The translations under genes were made by a program, and so were the position numbers. The notes below the pieces were generated by a model. That model made no database searches, had not been told where the DNA came from, and was given only the letters and a program-made list of their open reading frames with translations. Of a stretch of DNA of 64,000 nt, positions 45,711 through 53,612 are shown one piece after another. The stretch is from Cyanobacteria bacterium RU_5_0. GTDB lineage: Bacteria; Cyanobacteriota; Cyanobacteriia; Elainellales; Elainellaceae. The stretch's first letter is position 1. Each line of letters begins with the position of its first letter. Location of the stretch: the NCBI GenBank assembly GCA_012033255.1, contig JAAUSF010000007.1, positions 1 through 64,000 on the forward strand, written 5' to 3'.

Positions 45711-46442
45711 CTAATCTCGACTCTGAAGATATGGACGCAGCCTTACTACCTCTCCGATCGCAATTACCGCAGGCGAAAGGGCTTGACGACTGGTCTGCTG
45801 AACGATCGTCTCTAGGGTGCCTATCCAGATTTGCTGCTGCGGCTGTCCTGCCCAACGGATAATGGCGATCGGCGTTTGAGGCGATTTTCCGTGGCGCTGT
45901 AACTGTGCCACAATTTCGGGCAAGTGTTTGGCTCCCATCAAGATCACGAGTGTTTCAATGCCTGCCAGGTTTTCCCAGTCGATCGCCTCTGGTTCATGGG
46001 CACTCAATACGGCAAAGCAACGGCTCAGCACTGGATCAGTCAGAGGAATGCCTGCCAACAGAGGAGCCGCTAACGCCGAAGAGATCCCAGGAATCACTTC
46101 AAAGGCACAGTTTGCCGTAATGAGGGCTTCAATCTCGGAGGTCGATCGACCAAAAATGAATGGATCGCCACTTTTGAGCCGAACAACGTGTTTTCCTTGC
46201 TGACAATGCTCCACCAATAGTTGATTAATGGCTTGCTGAGCCGTACTCGGTTGCCCTCCCCGCTTCCCAACATCCAACTTGAGGCAATGCTCAGGCACAA
46301 GTTGCAACAGGTCTGCATCCACCAGCGCATCATAGACGAGAACATCTGCCTGGATTAGCAACTGCTGCCCTCGTACAGTGAGATAGTCGATGCTACCGGG
46401 GCCAGAACCCACGAGATAAACCTTGCCGATTTGCTCAACCAT
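45711..46442 (-). CDS. cobA: Uroporphyrinogen-III C-methyltransferase
   Basis: 243 residues, a stand-alone SUMT. It adds two methyl groups from SAM to make precorrin-2 for siroheme and cobalamin. Family marks: VYLVGSGPGSIDYLTVRG at the start, VLVYDALVDADLL, VRLKSGDPFIFGR and VIPGISSALAAPLLAGIPLT. First gene of a probable cobA-hemD-coaE unit that links tetrapyrrole branch enzymes with CoA synthesis. Confidence 0.95.
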   Translation of the reverse strand: MVEQIGKVYLVGSGPGSIDYLTVRGQQLLIQADVLVYDALVDADLLQLVPEHCLKLDVGKRGGQPSTAQQAINQLLVEHCQQGKHVVRLKSGDPFIFGRSTSEIEALITANCAFEVIPGISSALAAPLLAGIPLTDPVLSRCFAVLSAHEPEAIDWENLAGIETLVILMGAKHLPEIVAQLQRHGKSPQTPIAIIRWAGQPQQQIWIGTLETIVQQTSRQALSPAVIAIGEVVRLRPYLQSRD

Positions 46443-46467
46443 GAACTCCCAGTATCGATATTTCAGT

Positions 46468-47505
46468 TTATTTCAGGAGGCAAGCGATCGGAACAATCAG
46501 ATATTCCAGGAAAAATAATTTCCAGATGACTTGATAGAAACGAGCGATCGAGGTTTTATTGGGCAAATCAACCTTTAAGCTCATGATCCATAATGCGCCT
46601 AATGCCAGCAGATGAGTGATTACGAGAAAAGCTGAATTGATATCTGGAAGCCATAGTCCAGCCAGGATCATCCCCAAGTAACAAACCGTAAGAACCGATC
46701 GCGCCAAATTAAAGACCGCTTTTTGTCCCAGGCGAACGGTGAACGTCGTGATGTGATACAACCGATCGCCCTCTAAATCGGGAATGTCTTTGAAGATGGC
46801 AATGGCAAACGTAAATATCAGAATGAACAGAGCCAATGCCCAAACGGATGATGGGATGGGGAGGTGGAAGGTGGAGGGGAGGTGGAGGGAGGAGGGGAGG
46901 TGGAGTTGTTGATTGAAGTGGAGAAATAGTCCTAGATTAACGATCGCGCCTCGGACACTGAAAATACACAGCGATGCCCATACCGGAAACCGCCGCAAGC
47001 GAATTGGCGGCAGTGAATACGCTGTGCCAATCAGCAGACTCAGCCATACGGTTCCCATCAAGAAATAGCCTTGCATCGCAGAGAGAACGATCGCCAGGAT
47101 TCCAGTAGTAGCGACGATCGCCCATCCTTGTCGTCGCGAAAATTCACCCGACGCCAGAGGCAAGTGAGGTTTGTTGATGCGATCGATCTCAACATCCTCA
47201 ATTTGGTTCAATCCCACGATGTAGATATTGCCGCAGAGACAGGTGAGGAGGGGAAGAATGAAGAATGAAAGATGAAGAATGAAGGATGAGGGATGAGAGG
47301 TGAGAGGTGAGAGGATTTTCCAGCCTCCGTTTTCTGAAAGGGCAATGAGATAAAGCCCCAGGATACTCAGGCTAGTGCCGATGATGGTGTGAGGACGAGA
47401 GAATTTCCAGAAGGCGTGGAGCCACGAGAAGGGGGATTGAGTAAGGTTGCGTTGGGGGGAGTGGGAGGATGGGAGTGGGGGTTTGGGGGGTAAAATTTGG
47501 CTCAT
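46468..47505 (-). CDS. hpt: Homogentisate phytyltransferase (tocopherol synthesis)
   Basis: 345 residues, a UbiA-type prenyltransferase with about nine membrane helices. The first Asp-rich motif is NQIEDVEIDRINKPHLPLASG, as in HPT/VTE2 enzymes that condense homogentisate with phytyl diphosphate; FKDIPDLEGD is the second. SFSRPHTIIG-like KFSRPHTIIGTSLSILGL starts helix 1. Two loops are padded by repeat-like DNA: one at about residues 63-86 encoding SHPSSFILHLSFF, and one at about 197-216 encoding HLPSSLHLPSTFHLP. Relatives are nearer 310 residues. Confidence 0.92.
   Translation of the reverse strand: MSQILPPKPPLPSSHSPQRNLTQSPFSWLHAFWKFSRPHTIIGTSLSILGLYLIALSENGGWKILSPLTSHPSSFILHLSFFILPLLTCLCGNIYIVGLNQIEDVEIDRINKPHLPLASGEFSRRQGWAIVATTGILAIVLSAMQGYFLMGTVWLSLLIGTAYSLPPIRLRRFPVWASLCIFSVRGAIVNLGLFLHFNQQLHLPSSLHLPSTFHLPIPSSVWALALFILIFTFAIAIFKDIPDLEGDRLYHITTFTVRLGQKAVFNLARSVLTVCYLGMILAGLWLPDINSAFLVITHLLALGALWIMSLKVDLPNKTSIARFYQVIWKLFFLEYLIVPIACLLK
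47251..47314. repeat. Heptamer-like GAATGAA/GGATGAG run inside hpt
   Basis: Consecutive AAGAATG, AAGGATG and GGTGAGA units; antisense to hpt they encode the Ser/His/Phe-rich loop. A second purine-rich run (GGAGGTGG units) lies at about 46851-46912 in the same gene. Confidence 0.75.
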
Positions 47506-47608
47506 GGCTGCCTGATTGAGGGGACAGGCTTGATTTTAAGCAATGAAGGGATATCCGTGGACTGTCGGAGGTGAAGTTGTGACCCCGCGATCGCGTTCCT
47601 TGCCGAAT

Positions 47609-47637
47609 AAAAAAATCCCCGACGAAACCGCCGGGGA
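47609..47637 (-). terminator. Strong minus-strand terminator upstream of hpt
   Basis: On the minus strand TCCCCG/CGGGGA-type arms (47632-47637 and 47616-47621) are followed by seven T residues (47615-47609). It lies about 100 bases before the hpt start, with no minus-strand protein gene immediately to its right, so it ends either a small RNA or an hpt leader. Confidence 0.75.
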
Positions 47638-47770
47638 ATTAATCAGGGTGCATCTACCATCTCTTTATCCACGGCGATCGGAGCAAAATCAGGAGAATGA
47701 CGAGTGTACTCCTGTAAAGATCTAGTAAAGCTCCATAGACTTGATGAATGCTAACTTCAACAAACTTAAT
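47609..47770 (-). ncRNA. Candidate small RNA or attenuated hpt leader
   Basis: The minus strand from about 47770 to the terminator contains a CAGGAG...CTCCTG stem (six pairs, around 47676-47701) and ends in the strong terminator. There is no plausible open frame with a ribosome site. The 5' boundary is arbitrary. Identification as RNA is inference from the terminator alone; I could not match it to 6S RNA, Yfr1 or Yfr2 motifs. Confidence 0.35.
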
Positions 47771-47815
47771 TAGCCCTTATCCCGCTTCAACATAGCCTGA
47801 AGAAAAGACAAAAAT

Positions 47816-47883
47816 CCCATCCTCATTCCTCATTCCTCATCCCTTATCCCTCATTCCTCATCCCTCATTCCTCATCCTTCCCA
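47816..47883. repeat. TCCTCAT/TCCCTCAT heptamer array
   Basis: About nine 7-base units (ATTCCTC, ATCCCTC and variants) directly upstream of the ribosome site of the next gene. Possibly within its 5' leader. Confidence 0.85.
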
Positions 47884-47894
47884 GAGGTGATCCT

Positions 47895-50417
47895 ATGCAA
47901 AACGCCGATCGCATCCAGTGGTTGCAACAGCAAACCTCACTCGGATCGCTTTCAGAAGAAGTGTTGAGGGCGATCGCGTCTCAGATTCAGGAAGAACTCA
48001 TTCAAGAAAATCGTCGTTTGATTTTAGAAGATACGCTGCCAGATGCGCTCTACATTCTTAAATCGGGTCGATTGGAAGCCTATCACACAAGTCCTGATAG
48101 TGCTGCCAGAGTGATCAGTCTGTTATCGGGTTCGGTGCTGCATCTGAAAGAGTTGTTGCTGGATCAACCGGCGGAACAAACCGTGATCACCCTCAGCGAT
48201 TGTGAGATTTGGGCGATACCCCGTGAGAGGTTTCTAGAACTCGTTGAGCAATATCCAGAAATTAATCGAATTTTCTCGCGTCAACTTGCTGCCGAACTCA
48301 CTCACGTTACGTCTCAACTTGCATTTGAGCAGGAGCGACAAACGGCATTACGTCCGTATTGGGTGCCCAAGGCGAAACAGGGTGTTGTTGGGACGAGTCG
48401 ATATGCTGTGCGGTTGCGGCAAGCGATTAAGAAAGCGTCTGCCGATCGCCTGCCTGTTTTGATTTTTGGTGAACCAGGGCTAGGCAAAGACACGATTGCT
48501 GCATTAATTCACTTCGGATCAGACGATCGCAAACAGCCGTTGATCAAAATCAATTGTGATACGCTTCAAGCGAACGGCGCAGAACTTTTTGGTCGGGCAG
48601 GCGGTAAACCTGGACTACTGGAATGGTTGGGCAACGGAACATTGATGTTGAATAATGTTCAGGATTTACCGAAAGACATCGAAAAAAAATTACTGACGTT
48701 GTTGGCAACCGGAGAGTATACCCCTGTCAATCGGGAAGGCGCACCAGAGTCGCAGAAGCGTCGATCGGACGCACGGATCATTCTGACATCTGAGCGTTCT
48801 CTGCCAACGATTCAAAAACGAGTTGCCCATCCGATCAAAGTGCCACCTTTGCGCGTCACAAAGGCAGATATTCAGGCGCAGGTAAAGTATTACATCAGCC
48901 TTTACTGTCGCTCTCGTGGGCTATCGCAGCCGAAAGTGTCACCCGAAGCGATTCGTCGCCTTCAAAGTTATGACTTTCCGGGTAATTTATCGGAACTCGA
49001 AAGTTTGGTGGAGCGGGCGATCGTCCAATCAAACGGTGCCCCTGTGCTAATGGAAGAAGTCTTTTGGTCTGTTAGTCCCAAAACCAAACGCTTCCGAGTC
49101 AATTTGCTCAATGCCTATCCCAAGCTACGACAGTTTCTCCGGAGTCGTTGGTATCCCGATCGCATCAACTATGGGTTCACCTTAACCGTCTTTGCTCTGG
49201 TTGTGGCAATCTTGTTCCTCGGACCGCAAACCCGCGATGCCAACATGGGGCTGAATCTGTTTTGGGCATGGTGGTGGCCTGTTATGTTGATTGCGTTTCC
49301 CTTCGTCGGGCGGATCTGGTGTGCCTTTTGCCCTTTTATGATCTATGGCGAACTGGTTCAAACCATTTCTCTCAAGTTGGTTCCGCGTCAGTTGCGATCG
49401 TGGCCCCGTCAATCGGCGGAAAAATGGGGCGGTTGGGTGTTGTTCAGCTTATTTGTCCTCATTTTGCTGTGGGAAGAACTCTGGGATTTACCCAATACTG
49501 CTTATCTCTCAAGCTGGCTCTTGCTGCTGATTACTGGAGGAGCCATCGTTTGTTCGGTCATCTTCGAGCGCCGATTTTGGTGTCGTTATTTATGTCCGAT
49601 CGGCGGCATGAATGGCTTATACGCCAAGCTTTCCATGACGGAACTCCGGGCACAACAAGGAATATGCGCCGCCACTTGCACAACCTATCAATGCTACAAG
49701 GGCGGTCCTCAAAAGGGCGAAGGTATGGAAACAGGAGGCTGTCCGCTTTATTCTCATCCAGCACAACTTCAAGATAATCGCGATTGTGTCTTGTGTATGA
49801 CCTGTTTGAAAGCTTGTCCACATCGATCGGTTGAGTTTAATCTCCGTCCACCTGGAATCGAATTATGGACTTCTCACACCCCAAGTCATCATGAAGTTGC
49901 ACTGTTATTCTTGCTATTCGGAGCCATATTTCTGCATCGATTACCAGAAATGGTGATGCACTGGAACTGGACGATCGACCTAGACGACTTCTCTCTCCAT
50001 GCAGGTGTGTCTGCACTGGTATTAGCAATACCTGGAGCGATCGCGCTGTTCAGTTACGGTTTAATTTATCTACTCAATCGCACACTCAAGCCGCGCAAAT
50101 TCATCGAATTAGCCTATGGCTATTTGCCCCTCATTCTCGGTGGAACATTAGCTCACTATTTGCGATTAGGTTTAACAGAAGCAGGACAAATTATCCCTGT
50201 CACTCTAGCTACATTTGGACTTAGCGGCATCGGGACCCCTATTGTAGTAGCTGATCCAGCAGTCATCGCATTTTTGCAAGGAACCACACTCACTGTAGCC
50301 ACCTTTCTTAGCATTATCTTGACCCAGAAAATCGCTCGTCAACCCCTACTTCACCAACTACCCCAACACCTAACCACTCTGGGATTCACGATTCTACTCT
50401 GGCAACTAATCGTCTAA
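47895..50417 (+). CDS. cNMP-binding domain + degenerate sigma-54-activator AAA+ domain + membrane polyferredoxin fusion
   Basis: 840 residues behind an unusually complete ribosome site (AGAGGTGATCC, 3 bases before ATG). Residues ~10-150 form a CAP_ED cyclic-nucleotide-type domain (YILKSGRLEAYH...EIWAIPRERFLEL). Residues ~165-395 match the AAA+ domain of NtrC-type activators: Walker A GEPGLGKDT, ELFG, and the C-terminal FPGNLSELESLVERAIV. The GAFTGA loop that contacts sigma-54 is absent and Walker B reads GTLMLNNVQDL, lacking the acidic pair. There is no DNA-binding domain. Residues ~410-840 are membrane-embedded, with CAFCPF, RYLCPIGG, CAATC...GCPLY and the 4Fe-4S motif CVLCMTCLKACP, resembling NapH/NosR/CcoG proteins. 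Cyanobacteria lack sigma-54, so the protein is probably a redox/ligand-sensing membrane electron carrier rather than a transcription activator. Confidence 0.88.
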   Translation: MQNADRIQWLQQQTSLGSLSEEVLRAIASQIQEELIQENRRLILEDTLPDALYILKSGRLEAYHTSPDSAARVISLLSGSVLHLKELLLDQPAEQTVITLSDCEIWAIPRERFLELVEQYPEINRIFSRQLAAELTHVTSQLAFEQERQTALRPYWVPKAKQGVVGTSRYAVRLRQAIKKASADRLPVLIFGEPGLGKDTIAALIHFGSDDRKQPLIKINCDTLQANGAELFGRAGGKPGLLEWLGNGTLMLNNVQDLPKDIEKKLLTLLATGEYTPVNREGAPESQKRRSDARIILTSERSLPTIQKRVAHPIKVPPLRVTKADIQAQVKYYISLYCRSRGLSQPKVSPEAIRRLQSYDFPGNLSELESLVERAIVQSNGAPVLMEEVFWSVSPKTKRFRVNLLNAYPKLRQFLRSRWYPDRINYGFTLTVFALVVAILFLGPQTRDANMGLNLFWAWWWPVMLIAFPFVGRIWCAFCPFMIYGELVQTISLKLVPRQLRSWPRQSAEKWGGWVLFSLFVLILLWEELWDLPNTAYLSSWLLLLITGGAIVCSVIFERRFWCRYLCPIGGMNGLYAKLSMTELRAQQGICAATCTTYQCYKGGPQKGEGMETGGCPLYSHPAQLQDNRDCVLCMTCLKACPHRSVEFNLRPPGIELWTSHTPSHHEVALLFLLFGAIFLHRLPEMVMHWNWTIDLDDFSLHAGVSALVLAIPGAIALFSYGLIYLLNRTLKPRKFIELAYGYLPLILGGTLAHYLRLGLTEAGQIIPVTLATFGLSGIGTPIVVADPAVIAFLQGTTLTVATFLSIILTQKIARQPLLHQLPQHLTTLGFTILLWQLIV

Positions 50418-50440
50418 CCCTTCCCTCATTTCCTCCTTCC

Positions 50441-50653
50441 TCAGTCCACCACTTTCAACAAGCCCATCCGCAGACGATCGGAGACTTGTCTCACTTGGGT
50501 CAACTCATGTTGGTTGAGAATTGTTTCATCAATGGCGGCTTTCATAAACCAAGCCCGATCGGCAGCCGTGATTTTGCCAGAGGCGAGAATCCGGTTGACA
50601 ATTTGCTCTGGACTAGCTTGCGTGTAAGGATTGATAGCAGCGTTTGTGTTCAT
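50441..50653 (-). CDS. Small conserved-looking hypothetical protein
   Basis: 70 residues from ATG 50653; nine upstream codons in frame are discarded because MNTNAAINPYTQASPEQIVNRILASG is a more natural start. It is mostly helical: RILASGKITAADRAWFMKAAIDETILNQHELTQVRQVSDRLRMGLLKVVD. No motif of known function. It resembles small proteins seen repeatedly in cyanobacteria, a memory-based impression. It is convergent with the 840-residue fusion gene. Confidence 0.65.
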   Translation of the reverse strand: MNTNAAINPYTQASPEQIVNRILASGKITAADRAWFMKAAIDETILNQHELTQVRQVSDRLRMGLLKVVD

Positions 50654-50818
50654 TGGATACTTCTCCAGTAGGGGCAACACTGAATAAATAACTCCATTAG
50701 ATACAGGTTCCCTAATTTATCAATTTTTGACTTCCCTCTCTCGATTTAGGTCGATCGGGTGAGATTACTGAAACGCTGTACCTTAGCAGAATCCGTAAGA
50801 TTCCGCAGCATTTGGCGA

Positions 50819-51156
50819 TTATTCATAAACCTTGCCATAAGTACTGTCAGTGTTCCCAGATTTCTTAAGCAAATTTCCTAATCTTCTTAAACTACTGAGA
50901 CAAACAATAAATTTCTGATAAATCGTCCTGATTTCTATAACTCTTAAATAAAGTCTACCTTGAAGATTTGCCCACAGTTTTGTACTGTCTTGCTGAACAA
51001 CGTCACCTTGAATTGCCGCTTGGCGAACTAAGTCCTGTAAGAAGTCGTCTGGTAGGTCGCGATCGACTACTGCCACATCACGCCGTAGGAAAGCATCAAG
51101 AAAGCACTGTCTAATTCAAGAATAATGCATTCCTCGGTTGCTCTGTCAATTGTCAT
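50819..51156 (-). pseudogene. Frameshifted small gene (unknown family)
   Basis: The minus strand has an ATG at 51156 starting MTIDRATEECIILELD, which runs into TAG after 29 codons. A second frame that overlaps it reads QCFLDAFLRRDVAVVDRDLPDDFLQDLVRQAA and continues to 50819. The two join naturally near 51100 (ELD...FLDAFL), suggesting a single gene broken by a one-base indel. Otherwise a short gene with GTG at 51076 (85 residues) is all that remains. The family is not recognised. Confidence 0.4.
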
Positions 51157-51295
51157 TTGTTTACTGCTTTTTGAAGGTCACTTCATTATCACCTAATCAA
51201 TCATAGAAGCTGACGAAAAGGGATTTTTTGGTTAGGACATTCAGCATCTGTAGGAGCAGGTTTATCTGTTTTCAAGAATCCGCGCATTTGACTAA

Positions 51296-51730
51296 TTAAA
51301 GTGGTTCGTTCTGCACGTAAACGCTTTTATTTTTGACACCAATTTTCTGCAACACTGGAAGGGTAACAAACACTCCTAGCCACGTCACCAGTGCCATTTT
51401 GTAGCGTGGTGGGGGAGCCTTGAGGAGTTGGTTGGGCAAGCTAAACCAGGTTTCCAATCCAGTCAGGGTTTGAATCGTTTCCGGCTTTTCAATTAGCGGC
51501 TGCAATCGCTCAATCCAGTCTCGCCGCACATCGGATTCTAGCCAGGTTTTGAGATGGTCGTAGCGATCGAACTTGAGAATCACCACATATTCGGGATGGG
51601 CATGATCTCGCGGGCGAATGGTGCGGTTCTGATGCCTGAAGGATCGTCTAACATCCCATTCGAAAACATCATAATAAAGACTGATACTCTGAGCTTGCAT
51701 GGCTCGTTGTACGCCCTCATCCTCTGCCAT
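51296..51730 (-). pseudogene. Antibiotic-biosynthesis-monooxygenase (ABM) gene fragment
   Basis: 144 residues as drawn. From about residue 36 the sequence is that of the cyanobacterial ABM-plus-membrane proteins: TIRPRDHAHPEYVVILKFDRYDHLKTWLES, IEKPETIQTLTGLETWFSLP and PPRYKMALVTWLGVF. The expected N-terminal half of the ABM barrel is missing; the first 35 residues do not resemble it, and the membrane tail stops after one helix. In the same frame upstream an amber codon (51736-51734) separates a further 73 open codons (51955-51737). I interpret the locus as a decaying gene. Confidence 0.55.
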
Positions 51731-52002
51731 TTGCTATGCCGCCATGTCAAACAGCAATACTTCTGCATCACTGGCAGCCCCTTGTAGCGTAATCATCGAT
51801 TCATGTTCAATTTCAATACACCTGACTTGTGTGGGGCGTTGGGTTGTCTCTATGTTGGAATGTGGTTGCACGACAATCAGCCTGCGGTTCCAACTTGCCC
51901 TTGATTCGTAAATCCATGTGATTGCTCCTTTAGCTGGGATGAGTAATTGAGTCATGCAGAATCAGATAGTCAATACATTCAGCGCTATATGACATAGAAA
52001 AT

Positions 52003-52701
52003 TTACACAGTAGTCGTTGCAGCAGGAGCAAAAGTGTTCTGCAACAATTTCACCATCTGTTCAGCAACCCCTGTAGCAGATGCCGGATTTTGTCCAGTTA
52101 CAAGCCGATTGCTCACAACCACCTTCTCCTGAAAGTTCGGGGCTTTCTCCACCGTTGCACCTCGCTCAGTCAGCTTTGCTTCTAGAAAGAAAGGAACAAC
52201 TTTATCCAGTTCCACAGCGACTTCTTCCTCTTTGGTGAAACAGGAAACCGTTTTACCCGCCACTAGATACACTTGATTGGAAAGCTTCAGGTTCACTAGT
52301 CCCGCTGGCCCGTGACAGACCGCACCGACTACACCACCTTGCTCATAGATGGCAGCCGCAATTTGGGCGATCGCTTCGTTATCCGGGAAATCCCACATGG
52401 TTCCGTGTCCACCTGCATAAAAGACGGCAGCATACTGAGTGGGATCAACCTGTGCGGGAGTCAGCGTATTTTCCACTTGCGCCATCTTTGTCGGATCACT
52501 CAAAAAGGCTTGGTTAATCGGGTCGTTGAGATCAGCACCAATCATCGGAGCTTTTCCGCCTTTGGGACTGACATACTCAACCGTGAATCCTGCTTGGTCA
52601 AATACTGCAACTGGATGAGAGACTTCTGGCAAATAAAACCCAGTTTCTTTACCCGTTTCGCCCAGTGTGTTGTGGCTGGTCAGAACAATCAGTACCTTCA
52701 T
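52003..52701 (-). CDS. DJ-1/PfpI family protein, Hsp31-like
   Basis: 232 residues. The nucleophile elbow is AVCHGPAGL (Cys near residue 130), with the acidic residue in the strand before (YAAVFYAGGHGTMWDF) and a conserved N-terminus VLIVLTSHNTLGETGKETGFYLPEVSHP as in the HchA/Hsp31-like branch. Members act as glyoxalase III or protein deglycases/chaperones against methylglyoxal; which applies here is not known. It lies 100 bases downstream of the tetR gene on the same strand and has an operator-like TAGATCAGTCTA 41-52 bases before its start codon. Confidence 0.92.
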   Translation of the reverse strand: MKVLIVLTSHNTLGETGKETGFYLPEVSHPVAVFDQAGFTVEYVSPKGGKAPMIGADLNDPINQAFLSDPTKMAQVENTLTPAQVDPTQYAAVFYAGGHGTMWDFPDNEAIAQIAAAIYEQGGVVGAVCHGPAGLVNLKLSNQVYLVAGKTVSCFTKEEEVAVELDKVVPFFLEAKLTERGATVEKAPNFQEKVVVSNRLVTGQNPASATGVAEQMVKLLQNTFAPAATTTV

Positions 52702-52741
52702 TGCATGTCTCCGTTGTTGTAGGAATAATCGACACTAAAAA

Positions 52742-52753
52742 TAGATCAGTCTA
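52742..52753. promoter_or_regulatory. TetR-type operator before the DJ-1 gene
   Basis: TAGATCAGTCTA is a palindrome (TAGA-N4-TCTA) sharing TAGAYCAGTC with two sites in front of tetR (53404 and 53437) and continuing on both into CTC or related bases. It suggests that the TetR protein also represses the DJ-1 gene. Confidence 0.5.
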
Positions 52754-52801
52754 CTCAAACTGCGAACACCAAAGCCAACGACAGTAGAACTTTGCAATTG
52801 G

Positions 52802-53395
52802 CTAAGGCTTCAAGACGGTTTCAAACGTAACTTTGATGAAGGCTTTGAGGGATTTGTCGCTTTTGGTGACTTTCATCTGAAGCAACGCACCTTCCCAACT
52901 GTTGAGGCAATATTCCGCTAGTTCTTGAGCGTTCCATTGAGAGGAAATCTCACCTGCGGCTTGTGCTTCTTGCAAACAGTGAGCAAAGCGATCGCGCCAC
53001 TGCGCCAAGACTTCTTGCAGACGAGCGCGAAACCGCTCGTTTTGATCCGCCATTTCCTGACTTAAGTTGCCAAACAAGCAACCCTCTCGATAGCGCAACG
53101 ATTTAAACTCTTTGAGTTTGTCATCAAAGTAACGCCGGATACGACTGAGAGGACTCAGCGTCGTATCACCGAGATACTGCTCCACCACACGAGCATGAAT
53201 GTCGGCATCGTAGTTGATGATGGCTAAGCCAAAGTCCTCCTTGCTGCTGAAGAAATGGTAAAACGATCCTTTCGGAACTCCAACATCTTGCAACACCTCT
53301 TGAATGCCCGTGTGGTTGTAGCCCTTCTCGACAATGATGCGTCGCCCAGATTTGAGCAGTGCCGCTTTCGTTGTCTCCTTTGATTCAGCCTTCAT
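52802..53395 (-). CDS. TetR/AcrR-family repressor
   Basis: 197 residues from ATG 53395; the frame to 53461 would include the operator repeats and is rejected. The N-terminal HTH reads AALLKSGRRIIVEKGYNHTGIQEVLQDVGVPKGSFYHFFSSKEDF, the canonical TetR recognition region. The C-terminal part, with YREGCLFGNLSQEMAD and SWEGALLQMKVTKS, is the ligand-binding type seen in LmrA/YxaF-like regulators that respond to aromatic or electrophilic compounds. It probably controls itself and the downstream DJ-1 gene. Confidence 0.92.
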   Translation of the reverse strand: MKAESKETTKAALLKSGRRIIVEKGYNHTGIQEVLQDVGVPKGSFYHFFSSKEDFGLAIINYDADIHARVVEQYLGDTTLSPLSRIRRYFDDKLKEFKSLRYREGCLFGNLSQEMADQNERFRARLQEVLAQWRDRFAHCLQEAQAAGEISSQWNAQELAEYCLNSWEGALLQMKVTKSDKSLKAFIKVTFETVLKP

Positions 53396-53403
53396 AACTT
53401 GAG

Positions 53404-53451
53404 TAGACCAGTCGTCTCCAGCGCATGAACATAGATTAGACCAGTCGTCTC
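53404..53451. promoter_or_regulatory. Two direct operator repeats upstream of tetR
   Basis: TAGACCAGTCGTCTC occurs at 53404-53418 and again at 53437-53451, exactly 33 bases apart, about three helical turns. Each contains AGAC-N5-GTCT as an inverted pair. Placement 9-56 bases upstream of the tetR start fits autorepression. Confidence 0.6.
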
Positions 53452-53494
53452 TAGATGTCAAGCCTTTTGTTTTTTACCAGCGACTTTCACTTGA

Positions 53495-53612
53495 CATGTA
53501 GCCGTTGGACAGACGGTGATACTGCCTGTGGAGGCAGGTTGCGGTGTGCGTACCCTGATGAAGCAGGAAAGCCCACGCTCTACCCGCTAGGGTGAGCGCC
53601 GGGAGGATGTCA
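53495..53612 (+). mobile_element. Remnant 3' end of an IS200/IS605-type element (TnpB tail and hairpin)
   Basis: The + strand reads VAVGQTVILPVEAGCG, then VRTLMKQESPRSTR and TAG at 53588-53590. The ending MKQESPR and the following structured, G+C-rich segment resemble the C-terminus and right end of cyanobacterial tnpB genes, where the guide RNA also ends. A stem GCTCTACCC/GGGTGAGC lies at 53576-53597. A TGA at 53492 closes the frame upstream and no other TnpB sequence is present, so this is a relic. Recognition rests on memory of the tail. Confidence 0.4.

Noticed and set aside
47816-47883. CRISPR-like regular array
   Set aside because: Repeat units are only seven bases with no spacers; this is a heptamer tandem repeat, not a CRISPR array. 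No cas gene is in the window.
47895-49080. True sigma-54-dependent transcription activator
   Set aside because: GAFTGA loop, Walker B acids and DNA-binding domain are missing, and the organism type lacks sigma-54.
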